Source of the DNA: UBA9732 sp963599445
Lineage (GTDB): Bacteria > Spirochaetota > Spirochaetia > Sphaerochaetales > Sphaerochaetaceae
Length of the DNA stretch: 64,000 nucleotides
Reading direction: 5' to 3'
Assembly: GCA_963599445.1 (NCBI GenBank)
Contig: CAVBWZ010000008.1
Location: forward strand, 62,001 to 126,000
Shown: positions 9,599 through 19,300 of the stretch, one piece after another
Layout of the letters: each line of letters starts with the position of its first letter
Position numbering within the stretch: position 1 is the first letter of the stretch
Program-made: the position numbers and the translations under genes
Notes under the pieces: model-generated
Seen by the model: only the letters and a program-made list of their open reading frames with translations
The model's database searches: none
Told to the model about the DNA's origin: nothing

Positions 9599-9880
9599 AT
9601 GCTCTCTTTCGATTCCCATCGCCCAATCCCCGAACTTTCCGTGAAGAGCCAAATTATTGCAGATTTTGATGAAGATATAAAGATGGGACCTAGCTGTTAT
9701 ATGATGCTAGATGTTTATGGATTGGATGTAATCGTATTAAAAATAGGATGCATTTTGGGAACATATACTTATGGGGGTGTGTACAATCGTGAAACTCAAC
9801 AATTCGATGATTGGGGTTCCTATGTTCCTGATGGTGAGTATTTCGTTTGGCCTCAGGTCTCTATCTCTTTGTATTGGTAG
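9599..9880 (+). CDS. Small hypothetical protein or gene fragment
   Basis: 93 codons from ATG to TAG, richer in A and T than the flanking genes and with many Tyr, Asp and Trp. I do not recognise a family. The first 20 or so codons run out of repeat copy A, so the true start may be the internal Met in KMGPSCYMMLD. A terminator of the correct orientation follows at 9907, which supports transcription. It could be the 3' remnant of a longer acquired gene. Confidence 0.35.
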   Translation: MLSFDSHRPIPELSVKSQIIADFDEDIKMGPSCYMMLDVYGLDVIVLKIGCILGTYTYGGVYNRETQQFDDWGSYVPDGEYFVWPQVSISLYW

Positions 9881-9906
9881 ATATCAAAAAGCGAACTAAT
9901 TTGCTA

Positions 9907-9937
9907 CAGGCGGTTGCGATTGCAGCCGCCTGTTTTT
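9907..9937 (+). terminator. Intrinsic terminator, second copy
   Basis: CAGGCGG (9907-9913) pairs with CCGCCTG (9926-9932), followed by five T. The loop is nearly identical to that of the hairpin at 9108. It lies between the small plus-strand ORF and the end of the minus-strand nucleoside hydrolase gene; the T-run is on the plus side. Confidence 0.75.
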
Positions 9938-9957
9938 ACGTCTACAGGATGTCAGAC

Positions 9958-10878
9958 TCAAGGCAATCGGCTTAGGGCTTCGTAGAAGAGGTTCCAGAAC
10001 TTCTCTCTGTTGGCTTTGACGCCTACTAGGACGTTTCCTTCTCCGTTGGGGAAGGCGGCGACTGTGCGGCCGTAGTTGAGTTCGCTCTTGCAATCGACCT
10101 GGACGCTGTGGCGTTCAAATTCAAAGATGGATGGGTCTGCAAGGTATGCAATGGTGCAGGGGTCGTGCATGGAAGGGTAGTTGTGGATGTGCTTCTTGCA
10201 GGCCTCAACATAGCATTCCATTGCAGCGAGGAAGATTGGAGTGTATGAGGTCGCCGGCATCTTCTTGACGTTCTCGATGATTTCATCCGAGAGTGTCAGT
10301 TGGAGCGTTACATCTAGGCCGAACATCACGACATCTACACCGCTGTTGAATACTATCTGTGCGGCCTCTGGGTCTGCATAGACGTTGAACTCGGCACTTG
10401 GAGTGACGTTGCCAGGCCTGTTGATTGCTCCTCCCATGACTACGATGCGTTTGAGGTTCTTTGCAAAGCGAGGGTCGGCCTTCATGCACACGGCTAGGTC
10501 CGTGAAAGGGCCAACTGAAACGAATGTGATTTCACCTGGGTTGTTGATGACCAAATCAAGTGCCATCGTTATTCCGTTTCCATTGCAGTATCTCGTGCAT
10601 GGAGGGAACACCGGTCCTGCTAGACCGTTCTCGCCATGTATGTATCCTGCAGCTACACGCTCGCGGATCAGAGGTCTAAGCGAGCCCGTGTATACGGGGG
10701 CATCATACTTCAATGCCTGTGCAAGGTTCAATGCGTTCGTAAGCGTTTTGTCTATGCTTTGGTTTCCATAAGTGGCGATGATCGCCTCTACCTTTATCTT
10801 GTCAGACAGGCCTCTTGCCATGGCAAGGGCCACTGCATCGTCATGACCTGGGTCGCAATCTATGATTATCCTTTCCAT
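9958..10878 (-). CDS. Nucleoside hydrolase (inosine/uridine-preferring family)
   Basis: 306 residues. The N-terminus MERIIIDCDPGHDDAVALAMA carries the DxDPGxDD calcium-binding motif of nucleoside N-ribohydrolases, which split nucleosides into base and ribose. I use the ATG at 10878, eight bases after AGGAG, in place of the TTG two codons upstream. It is the last gene of a minus-strand operon after deoD and a nitroreductase, and the nucleoside transporters lie just upstream on the other strand, so import followed by base release is the likely flow. The exact nucleoside preference cannot be read from the sequence. Confidence 0.92.
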   Translation of the reverse strand: MERIIIDCDPGHDDAVALAMARGLSDKIKVEAIIATYGNQSIDKTLTNALNLAQALKYDAPVYTGSLRPLIRERVAAGYIHGENGLAGPVFPPCTRYCNGNGITMALDLVINNPGEITFVSVGPFTDLAVCMKADPRFAKNLKRIVVMGGAINRPGNVTPSAEFNVYADPEAAQIVFNSGVDVVMFGLDVTLQLTLSDEIIENVKKMPATSYTPIFLAAMECYVEACKKHIHNYPSMHDPCTIAYLADPSIFEFERHSVQVDCKSELNYGRTVAAFPNGEGNVLVGVKANREKFWNLFYEALSRLP

Positions 10879-10899
10879 ATTCAAAGCTCCTAGTTCGTA

Positions 10900-11502
10900 T
10901 CAGTGGAATGTGACAAGGCTGTCAATGTCCATCCTTATCTTATCGCGTGGAGGTTCGTCTGGATAGCCAAAGGCGCAGACAAGACCAACGTTTTCCTGCG
11001 TTTTGTCCAAACCCAAGCGCTCAAGCAGCAGATCGTTGTTGAAGCCTTCTATCGCGCAGCTCTGCACTCCCATCTCGCAGGCTGCGGTCATCATGTTCGC
11101 CACCGCTATATAGCACTGGGCGATGGCCCAGTAGTCAAGGACTCCTTTCTCCTTCAGATAGTCATGGTATCCTCTGAAATCCGCTATTGCATCTTCAAGG
11201 CTTCCTGGAAAACGTGATGTCCTTTGTGCAAAGAAAGCTCCGTCTGGCTCAAAGGCATCGGCTTTTGGACATGTAACGACTATCGTGGTTGGTGCCGTCT
11301 TCATGCTTTCCTGGTTGAAGCATGCATCAAGTATGTCCTTGCTGTTGCATACGTGGAAGTGCCATGATTCCAATCCAAAGGAGGAAGGGGAGAGTCTTCC
11401 GGCTTCCAAGATGGTTCTGAGAACTTCGTTTGGAATCTTTGTCTCCTTGTATTTCTTGCATGCAAAGCGGTTTTTCATTGTTTCTATACATGTATTGTGC
11501 AT
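10900..11502 (-). CDS. Nitroreductase-family NAD(P)H-dependent flavoprotein
   Basis: 200 residues. MKNRFACKKYKETKIPNEVL and LEAGRLSPSSFGLESWHF fit the FMN-binding start of the NfsB/NfnB-like nitroreductase family; the later VGLVCAFGYPDEPPRDK is also usual. Start ATG 11502 with AAGGAAA upstream. It lies 10 bases after deoD and 21 bases before the nucleoside hydrolase, so it is co-transcribed with purine salvage, although the family role (reduction of quinones or nitro compounds) gives no clear link. Confidence 0.88.
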   Translation of the reverse strand: MHNTCIETMKNRFACKKYKETKIPNEVLRTILEAGRLSPSSFGLESWHFHVCNSKDILDACFNQESMKTAPTTIVVTCPKADAFEPDGAFFAQRTSRFPGSLEDAIADFRGYHDYLKEKGVLDYWAIAQCYIAVANMMTAACEMGVQSCAIEGFNNDLLLERLGLDKTQENVGLVCAFGYPDEPPRDKIRMDIDSLVTFH

Positions 11503-11512
11503 TTACATTTCC

Positions 11513-12280
11513 TTATTCGGCAGTTTGATTCGGTGATTTGCCAGTGTCTTTCAAGTGCTTCTCCATGGCCAATCTATATGACAGCTCCAAGGCAACCTTT
11601 ATCATGTTTGCATTGCTTGGCATACGCTCTTCGTCCTTGAGGCTTTCGCCAGTGATGCAGTTGTCAGTCATCGTAAGAATTGCAAGGGCGTTCTTGTGCG
11701 TGTACATGGCGTTGCAGTAGACGGCTATGGTCTCCATGTCATTGGCAAGTGCGCCCATCCTTGCAAACTCCATGTATTTGTCTTTGTCTGCGCTGTAGGA
11801 GGAGAACTGGTCTGAGGAGAATGTCATTCCGCAGAGATGTGAAATCTTCATTTCGCGGGCGATCTTCACACCTTCTTCAAGCATATGATAGTTTGCACAC
11901 GGAGCCAGAGTTCCATTGAGCTTGTACTGCGATGCCCAATTGCTGTCAGTTGAACAGCACATGGAGAATATCAATGCTCCAACTGGTATGTCTTTCTGAA
12001 GACCTCCTGACGTTCCTATCCTTATGATGTTGTCAACGTCATATTCAGTGAAAAGCTCGTATGAATAGATTCCGGCACTGGCAGCTCCCATTCCGCTTGC
12101 AAGGACCGTGACAGGTTCGCCTTTGTATGTTCCTGTGTAGCCCAAAACGTTTCTTGCATCGGTTACCAGCTGTGCATTGGACATGAAGTTCTCTGCGCAG
12201 TACTTGGCTCTTAAAGGGTCGCCTGGAAGCAGTACCGTTTTGGCGATTTGGCCTTTGGAGGCCTTTATATGAGGTGTCAT
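11513..12280 (-). CDS. deoD: Purine-nucleoside phosphorylase, DeoD type
   Basis: 255 residues from the ATG at 12280, which has AAGGAG six bases upstream and gives the family start TPHIKASKG; the ATG two codons earlier abuts the Shine-Dalgarno sequence. LPGDPLRAKY holds the phosphate-binding Arg region, IIRIGTSGGLQ the central glycine-rich turn, ANDMETIAVY the Met-Glu nucleoside-binding pair and TMTDNCITGE the catalytic Asp (usually SDH, here TDN). It converts purine nucleosides and phosphate to base and ribose-1-phosphate. First gene of the minus-strand salvage operon. Confidence 0.93.
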   Translation of the reverse strand: MTPHIKASKGQIAKTVLLPGDPLRAKYCAENFMSNAQLVTDARNVLGYTGTYKGEPVTVLASGMGAASAGIYSYELFTEYDVDNIIRIGTSGGLQKDIPVGALIFSMCCSTDSNWASQYKLNGTLAPCANYHMLEEGVKIAREMKISHLCGMTFSSDQFSSYSADKDKYMEFARMGALANDMETIAVYCNAMYTHKNALAILTMTDNCITGESLKDEERMPSNANMIKVALELSYRLAMEKHLKDTGKSPNQTAE

Positions 12281-12453
12281 TTGCATCTCCTTCCATTGTT
12301 GGAAATCTCAATCTCCATTGTAAGGCTTTGTCTGCTGCAATACAACTTGAGTTCTGCGTCAAAAACACAATGTGAGCCGAAGACCTTATTTTATAATTGC
12401 TTAATATTTTTTAAGTTTTATGGTGCGAAAACCTTTATTTTCTTTCCAATAAG

Positions 12454-12469
12454 TGCTATCTTCATGGCA
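12454..12469 (+). promoter_or_regulatory. Extended -10 promoter placing the ispG start codon at the transcription start
   Basis: TGCTATCTT at 12454-12462 is an extended -10 element. A start seven bases further falls at 12469, the A of the ispG ATG, and no Shine-Dalgarno sequence is visible. This suggests a leaderless mRNA. Confidence 0.45.
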
Positions 12470-13506
12470 TGAGCAGAAAAGTAGACGTAGGTGGAGTTGC
12501 AATTGGAGGAGATTCCCTAATTGCGGTCCAGACCATGTATGATATCCCGCTGTCGCAGCTTGAAGAGGGTTTTGAGGCACGGATGCATGTCCTCAAGGGA
12601 ATGGGGTGCGATATAATTCGCTTCTCGTACCCTCATATAACAGAGCACGATGCACTTTGCAAGGTGGTTGGGCTTTGTCCAATGCCTGTTGTAGCTGACA
12701 TACATTTCGATTGGCGAAACGCCATGGATGCAATGGACTGCAAAGTTGCGAAGATTAGGATAAACCCAGGCAACATTGGGGCGAAATGGAAGACGCAGGA
12801 GATAGTAAAGAAGGCCAAAGATAAGGGAATAGCTATAAGGATTGGTCTTAACAGCGGTTCTCTTCCTAAGACGGAACGAAATATTCCCATGTCTGAGCTC
12901 ATGGTGGATACTGCCTTGGAATACATTTCATGGTTCGAGGAGCTTGGATTCTACAACACCGTCGTTTCACTCAAGGCATCCGATTCGCAGACAAGCTACG
13001 AGGCAGCAAGGCTTTTCGCTTCAAAGAGCGACTATCCTCTTCATCTTGGTGTGACGGAGGCTGGTGGAGTTGTCCCTTCCTGCGTCCGCACGACATGGAC
13101 GCTTGGAAGGCTTTTGTCCCAAGGCATAGGTTCCACGATACGCTATTCGATTACAGGTTCAATTGAGGACGAGGTCTATGCCGGAGTCGAACTGCTTAGG
13201 ACCATCGGGCTGAGAAAGGGTGGGGTCAGAATCGTCTCCTGTCCAATGTGCGGACGAAAGAGCTTCGACAGCCAAGCTTTCCTCAAGGATGTGGAGGCGG
13301 ACCTTCTTGCGACAGGGAAGGACGTCACGGTTGCCATAATGGGCTGTCAGGTGAACGGGCCGGGGGAGGCCAAAGGTGCAGACCTTGCCGTGACAGGTAT
13401 TGGAAACAAGGTATATCTCTACAGAAACGGCGAGATACTCAAGGAAGTTGAAGCTGTCAAAGCCAAAGAGGAGCTCCTTAGAGCCGTCGAGGAATTTGAA
13501 CGATGA
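12469..13506 (+). CDS. ispG: 4-hydroxy-3-methylbut-2-enyl diphosphate synthase (GcpE)
   Basis: 345 residues, the iron-sulfur enzyme that makes HMBPP from MEcPP in the methylerythritol phosphate pathway of isoprenoid synthesis. The barrel domain shows PVVADIHFDWRNAMDA and KIRINPGNIG; the C-terminal cluster domain shows CPMCGRKSFD (two Cys ligands) and IMGCQVNGPGEA (third Cys and the Glu ligand). The usual length for the non-extended bacterial form. The stop overlaps the uvrA start (ATGA), so the two are coupled. Confidence 0.95.
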   Translation: MSRKVDVGGVAIGGDSLIAVQTMYDIPLSQLEEGFEARMHVLKGMGCDIIRFSYPHITEHDALCKVVGLCPMPVVADIHFDWRNAMDAMDCKVAKIRINPGNIGAKWKTQEIVKKAKDKGIAIRIGLNSGSLPKTERNIPMSELMVDTALEYISWFEELGFYNTVVSLKASDSQTSYEAARLFASKSDYPLHLGVTEAGGVVPSCVRTTWTLGRLLSQGIGSTIRYSITGSIEDEVYAGVELLRTIGLRKGGVRIVSCPMCGRKSFDSQAFLKDVEADLLATGKDVTVAIMGCQVNGPGEAKGADLAVTGIGNKVYLYRNGEILKEVEAVKAKEELLRAVEEFER

Positions 13507-16337
13507 ACGACAAGCTTATAATAAGAGGTGCGTGCGAGCACAATCTGAAGAACGTGGACTTGGAGCTTGAGAAAAACAAGCTTATAGTCGTGTCGGGACT
13601 GTCCGGCAGTGGCAAAAGCTCATTGGCGTTCGATACAATATTCGCCGAGGGGCAGAGACGCTACGTTGAATCGCTGAGCTCCTATGCAAGGCAGTTCCTT
13701 GGACGGTTGGACAAGCCTGAAGTGGAGATGATAGAGGGACTGAGCCCTGCCATTGCAATAGAGCAGAAGACAACGGGAAGGAACCCTCGTTCCACTGTTG
13801 GGACCATAACCGAGATATACGACTACTATAGGCTTCTGTGGGCAAGGATAGGGGAAGTCCACTGTCCAAAATGCGGAAGGGTCATAAGCCGCATGTCCGT
13901 GGACCAGATAATAAGTGCAATCTTCGACAAATGGGGGGAGGGTGCTAGGCTCATGGTCCTTGCTCCAGTTGCAATGGGACGCAAGGGGGAGTACAAGAAG
14001 CTCTTCGACGATGCCAGAAAAGGTGGCTTCCTACGGGCGAGGGTGGATGGTCAGATGCGCCTTCTGGAGGAGAACATCCAACTGGACAAGCAGGTGAAGC
14101 ATAGCATAAGCATTGTCGTGGACAGGCTCATACTCAGCTCGGATGCCCGCCTTAGGTTGTCAGACTCCATAGAGAAATCGACGGAGATGACAAACGGACT
14201 TGTCGAAATCATGTCCGTGGACAAGAACGGAAACGAAACCATAGAGATGTACTCGGAGCAGAACAGCTGCCCGCACTGCGGAATATCGGTTGGTGAAATC
14301 CAGCCTAGGCTCTTTTCATTCAACAATCCGTTTGGAGCGTGTCCTGAATGCAACGGCCTTGGTTTCAAGACCATATATGACGTTGACAAGATAATCCCTG
14401 ACCGTAGCAAAAGCTTCAACCAAGGGGCGATCGCCAGCATGGGAAACGGCGAGAGCTATGGAAAGGCCGTGTTCGAAGGCTTTGCCAAATCCATGGGTTT
14501 CACCCTTGATACTCCGTTCGACAAGTTGACCGACGAACAGTTCAACGCAGTCCTTTACGGTTCAAGCAAACAGTACAACATGAAGTATGAGAACCAAAGG
14601 GGATCGATGCAACTCAACCGCAGGTGGCACGGAGTGGTGAACGACCTCAAACGACGCTATGCAGAGACTATGAGCCCTGCAATAAAGACATGGATAAGCT
14701 CCTTCCAGACGGAGATTCAGTGTCCTGTCTGTCACGGTGAAAGGCTCAGGCCAGAGGCTCTTAGCGTCTATGTTGGAGGCAGGAACATAAACGAAGTCAC
14801 GGCTTTGAGCGCAAAGGACAGCTATGATTTCTTCCTTTCCCTGAACCTGACGCCATCCCAGCAGCAGATATCGTTCCAAATCCTCAAGGAGATAAGGTCA
14901 CGCCTTCAATTCCTGAAGAACGTTGGACTTGGCTACCTTACATTGAACCGCAGCGCAGGTACACTAAGTGGAGGCGAAGCCCAAAGGATAAGGCTTGCAA
15001 CCCAGATAGGGTCCGCTTTGAGCGGTGTCCTGTACGTCCTTGACGAGCCGTCGATTGGACTTCACCAAAGGGACAACCAAAAGCTGATAGACACTCTCAA
15101 GAACCTGAGGGACCTTGGCAACACAGTGCTTGTCGTGGAACACGACGAGGCAACCATAAGGAATGCCGATTACGTTGTGGATATGGGCCCTGGAGCCGGC
15201 GAGAACGGTGGACATGTCATAGCCCAGGGGACTCCTGAAGAGATTGAGAAAAATCCAAACAGCATTACAGGCCAGTTCCTCTCTGGTAAGATTCAGATTC
15301 CAGTTCCTTTCCTAAGGAGAACAGGCAATGGAAAGCATCTTAGGCTTATAGGCGCAAACAAGAACAACGTGCACAATGTTGACGTCGATTTCCCTCTTGG
15401 AGAGCTTATAATCCTCACAGGAGTCTCCGGCTCAGGAAAGAGCACCATACTCAATCAAATACTCACTCCGGCCCTCAAGGACATTTTCAACAAGAAACCA
15501 CAGAGGTTCGATGGATACAAGAGGATAGAAGGGGTCGAGAACATAGACAAGCTCATACACATAGACCAGAGCCCAATTGGAAAGACCCCAAGATCCAACC
15601 CTGCAACGTACGTTGAGGTTTGGGGTGCGATAAGGGACCTCTTTGCAGAGCTCCCTGAAAGCAAGGCCCGCGGCTACAAGAGCGGAAGGTTCTCGTTCAA
15701 TGTCTCTGGAGGACGATGTGAGCACTGCCATGGAGATGGAACGCTCAAGATAGAGATGAACTTCCTTCCTGATGTCTATGTCACCTGCGATGTCTGCCAC
15801 GGGAAGCGCTTCAATCAGGAGACCTTGGCCGTGCATTACAAGGGGAAGAACATAAACGATGTCCTGGAAATGACAGTAAGCGAAGCTTTGGAGTTCTTCC
15901 AATCGGTTCCGACCATCAAACGCAAGCTCCAGACTTTGGACAGCGTTGGTCTTGGCTACATAAAGCTTGGACAGAGTGCACTTACATTGAGCGGAGGTGA
16001 GGCCCAAAGGGTCAAGCTGTCGCTTGAACTCAGCAAGGTGGGTACTGGCAAGACCTTCTATGTCCTTGACGAGCCTACGACAGGCCTTCACTTTGCGGAC
16101 ATAAAGAAGCTCATGGAGGTGGTCAACAGGCTAGTGGACAACGGCAACACCGTGGTGATGATAGAGCACAACCTGGATGTCATAAAGCTGGCCGACCATG
16201 TCATAGACCTTGGCCCAGAGGGGGGTGACGGAGGCGGCCATATTGTGGCGCAGGGGACTCCTGAAGATGTTTCCCTTTGCAAAGGCTCGTATACAGGGTA
16301 TTATCTGAATCAGGTTCTCAGCCAGAGCCTGAACTGA
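13503..16337 (+). CDS. uvrA: Excinuclease ABC subunit A
   Basis: 944 residues, the DNA-damage recognition ATPase of nucleotide excision repair. The first ATPase site has GLSGSGKSSL at about residues 32-41, the second GVSGSGKST; both signature and Walker B segments are present (LSGGEAQRIRLATQIG, LDEPSIGLHQRD; LSGGEAQRVKLSLELS, LDEPTTGLHFAD). Zinc-binding CxxC pairs are seen in CPKCGR, CPHCG, CPVCHG, CEHCHG and CDVCHG. Normal full length. ATGA overlap with ispG; the next gene begins two bases after the stop. Confidence 0.97.
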   Translation: MNDKLIIRGACEHNLKNVDLELEKNKLIVVSGLSGSGKSSLAFDTIFAEGQRRYVESLSSYARQFLGRLDKPEVEMIEGLSPAIAIEQKTTGRNPRSTVGTITEIYDYYRLLWARIGEVHCPKCGRVISRMSVDQIISAIFDKWGEGARLMVLAPVAMGRKGEYKKLFDDARKGGFLRARVDGQMRLLEENIQLDKQVKHSISIVVDRLILSSDARLRLSDSIEKSTEMTNGLVEIMSVDKNGNETIEMYSEQNSCPHCGISVGEIQPRLFSFNNPFGACPECNGLGFKTIYDVDKIIPDRSKSFNQGAIASMGNGESYGKAVFEGFAKSMGFTLDTPFDKLTDEQFNAVLYGSSKQYNMKYENQRGSMQLNRRWHGVVNDLKRRYAETMSPAIKTWISSFQTEIQCPVCHGERLRPEALSVYVGGRNINEVTALSAKDSYDFFLSLNLTPSQQQISFQILKEIRSRLQFLKNVGLGYLTLNRSAGTLSGGEAQRIRLATQIGSALSGVLYVLDEPSIGLHQRDNQKLIDTLKNLRDLGNTVLVVEHDEATIRNADYVVDMGPGAGENGGHVIAQGTPEEIEKNPNSITGQFLSGKIQIPVPFLRRTGNGKHLRLIGANKNNVHNVDVDFPLGELIILTGVSGSGKSTILNQILTPALKDIFNKKPQRFDGYKRIEGVENIDKLIHIDQSPIGKTPRSNPATYVEVWGAIRDLFAELPESKARGYKSGRFSFNVSGGRCEHCHGDGTLKIEMNFLPDVYVTCDVCHGKRFNQETLAVHYKGKNINDVLEMTVSEALEFFQSVPTIKRKLQTLDSVGLGYIKLGQSALTLSGGEAQRVKLSLELSKVGTGKTFYVLDEPTTGLHFADIKKLMEVVNRLVDNGNTVVMIEHNLDVIKLADHVIDLGPEGGDGGGHIVAQGTPEDVSLCKGSYTGYYLNQVLSQSLN

Positions 16338-16339
16338 AT

Positions 16340-19300
16340 ATGCTTTTTAGAAAGGCCTTTTGCGTCATAGCCATACTGCTACTCGTGACTCTTCCATGCA
16401 TCTTCGCACGGTCGCTGCTCTATGATTCACTGAGCAGTGCCAGTACAGAAGAGCTAAGGGCCATGGCGCAGTCGTTTGGCCTTGACTCCACGGGCGCTGA
16501 TGATGCCGTTTTCAGGAGAATCCTCGATTACTTTGGAATAAGCGAAGAGGCGATGTCCCAGGAAACACAGGAAACACTGGAAACGGAAGGGCAGGACTCT
16601 GCCGATGTTGCTCTTGGTTTCAATCCAGATGTCGTTGCAGACTCAAAAACGACTACATCCATCACGATAGAGAGTGCAGATACGATGTTCACCCTTGGGG
16701 ATGTCGTCGTAATGAGCGGGAACATACGGCTTTCGTTTTCAGATTCATCAGGTTCCAAGAAGACTTTGACTGCAGACAAGGTGGTCGTGGATGTTGGGCT
16801 CAAAGCCGTGGAGGCGTCTGGAAACGTCGTCCTTGAGGATGAAGATGACGATTCCAAGCAGTTCGCAGGGAAATCGGTCTATTTCGACTGGGATAGCATG
16901 GACGTTGTCGTGTTCAATGGAATCAGTTCGACTGAGAGGAAGAATGCGGCGGGCACAAACGTGAGTCTGTATGCATCGGGGCAGACCATTTCGTATGCGG
17001 GTGAGCAGAACATTGCATTCTTCAACGATGGTGTCATTTCTACGGCGCAGGAGGACCCTTACTGGAGCATCGAGGCTTCAAAGGTTTCGTTCTCCGGGTC
17101 CGATGTCTTCGTGGATGGGGCTCTTGTGAAGCTTGGCCGTGTGCCAATCATGTATTTCCCGTTTTTCTTCTACCCCGGTACGACCTTGGCGTTCAATCCT
17201 GCAATTGGACTTTCTAGCGACAAGGGTGCTTTCATGAATACGACCACCGAGTTGTATGGCGTGTACACAAAGATTGGAGCCTCTTCTTCAAGTTCGTCCA
17301 GTTCCAGTTCTTCCAGCTCCTCCAGCGATTCCAATGATGTGGATCTGTCTGCATCGCTTCTCTCCCTTTTGGATTCTGGGGATTCTTCGGAGAAGGTGAG
17401 GGATGGACTGTACTACCGCAACCTTGAAAACGGTGAGCAGCTTGGGGCTTTGGAATCCTGGGCGCGCAGGACCAAGAGCTATTTTGCATTCTTCGCCGAT
17501 GCCTATGAGGACCTTGGCCTTGTCGCAGGCTACGATACGAGCAACAATCTTTGGGACGGTGTGCTTACCGTATCTTCAATTGGAGCGATAGGTTACAATG
17601 CAAATGAGAGTACCTATGCAAACAAGACCAGATACTATGTGGATTTGAACCTAAAGCTCAAGTACAAGAACGCATCGCTTTCCATAAGCGCCCCATATTT
17701 CAGCGACTATCTTGCAAAGAGCGATTTCCTCAACAGAAACACCAAGTTTGGGCTTGATGCGGTGTTTGGTTCCAATCAGGAATTCCCAAGCACCTATTCG
17801 TCCCAAAAGGAGTACTCTTGGACCGTGGATGCCAGTGCCAGTGCAAAGCTTGGACAGGCATCGTTCAGTCTGAGTTCCCTCAAGGCTCAGATAGACTATG
17901 AGTTCGACCGTAGTACGATTGATGGAAAATATGCATACACGCCAAAGGTCAAAAGCGCAACGTTGCCTGACCTCTCGTTCTCTTCAAATGCATCCTGGAC
18001 GGTTCTCAAGAGCTCAAAGACCACGGCAAACAGCACATTTTCCTATGACGACCCTTTTGCCAAGTCTTTGGAGCAGGAAAGGGAATCCCTCAATGAAACG
18101 GTCGAAGCTTCTAGCGACGATGCATCCGCAGAAGAGGCCTCAGAGCTGGTTTCTTCGGAGGAAGATGTCCCTGAGACCGGTGCCGTTGAGGAAGAGAGCG
18201 GAGTTCCCAACGAATCCAAATCCTTGGAAGAAAAATCCGTGGAATCCAAATCCTTGGATCTGTCGTTCTACAAGGCTCCTTCCGTTTCCAGCTCCACTTC
18301 AAGCTCTTCAAGCGGGAACCTCAAACTTGGCTATACCTTCAATCAAACGTTCAGAAACAAATACACTGGTGAGATGGCTCCTTCAAGCCTGTATTCGAAG
18401 ACGTACGGCACCGTCTACATCGATGGAAGCAGCCCTGACTCGTGGATAGCTGTGAAGGAGACGCTGAAGCCTCAGTATTCGTTTACAAGCGATGTATCTA
18501 CAAAAAGGGATGAAAGCCTTTCGTACAAGAACATCCATGACTTCAGCTTTGTATCCAACCTTGTAGTCCAATCGCAGCCGTTGGGACTCACTTATAGGCT
18601 CAGCAACAAGATATACTCGTTGAATACCAAGGATGTGGATGGTGTGCTGTCAAACGATGAGTCCGGCTGGGGAGAGTGGAAGAAGGGCGATGTCACTGAG
18701 CACAGCATAGAGTTCAAGAAGGCTTTGGGAAGCTTCTCCCTTGGACTAAAGAGCACTCTCAAGCCTGTGAAGGAGACATTGAAGCCTTCCGTTTCGTTCT
18801 CCCAAAGCGGCTTTACAGCAAGCATGGACATATCGTTCGAAGAGGCTGACTCCGGTTTTGAGAAGAGCCTTGGAAATCTTGGTCTTGGATATTCCAACAG
18901 CTTCATGAGCCTTTCCTTCAGGAATGCGTACAACTTCAAAAAATATGATGGAGTCGATTTCCTGTCTGCGTATTCCTTCTCCCAGAACGGTTCCTTGAAG
19001 TTCTTTGGAGGAAGCCTTTCGTTCAGCGAAAGCCTAAGCTACAAGGAGAACCTCAAGCCATCATCGTTGAGCTTTTCACTTAGAGGTTCAACGGACTTCA
19101 CAGGCTTCTCGTCCAGCGGCCTTTGCTCGCTTTCGCTTAAAGGCAACGGCGACGAATGGGATTGGGATGTACTAAAGGTTAGGTTTGACAACAAGCTCAA
19201 GCCTGTGTATTTCTGGAAGCATAGAGTGGGTCTTGAGCTGTCGTTGAATGCGGATTTCACATATAGCTTTGCAAATCCCTACGCCACAGCGCTTTCCTTT

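Noticed and set aside
16277..16340. Upstream ATG for the LptD-like gene
   Set aside because: It is inside uvrA and would put 21 polar residues before the signal peptide.
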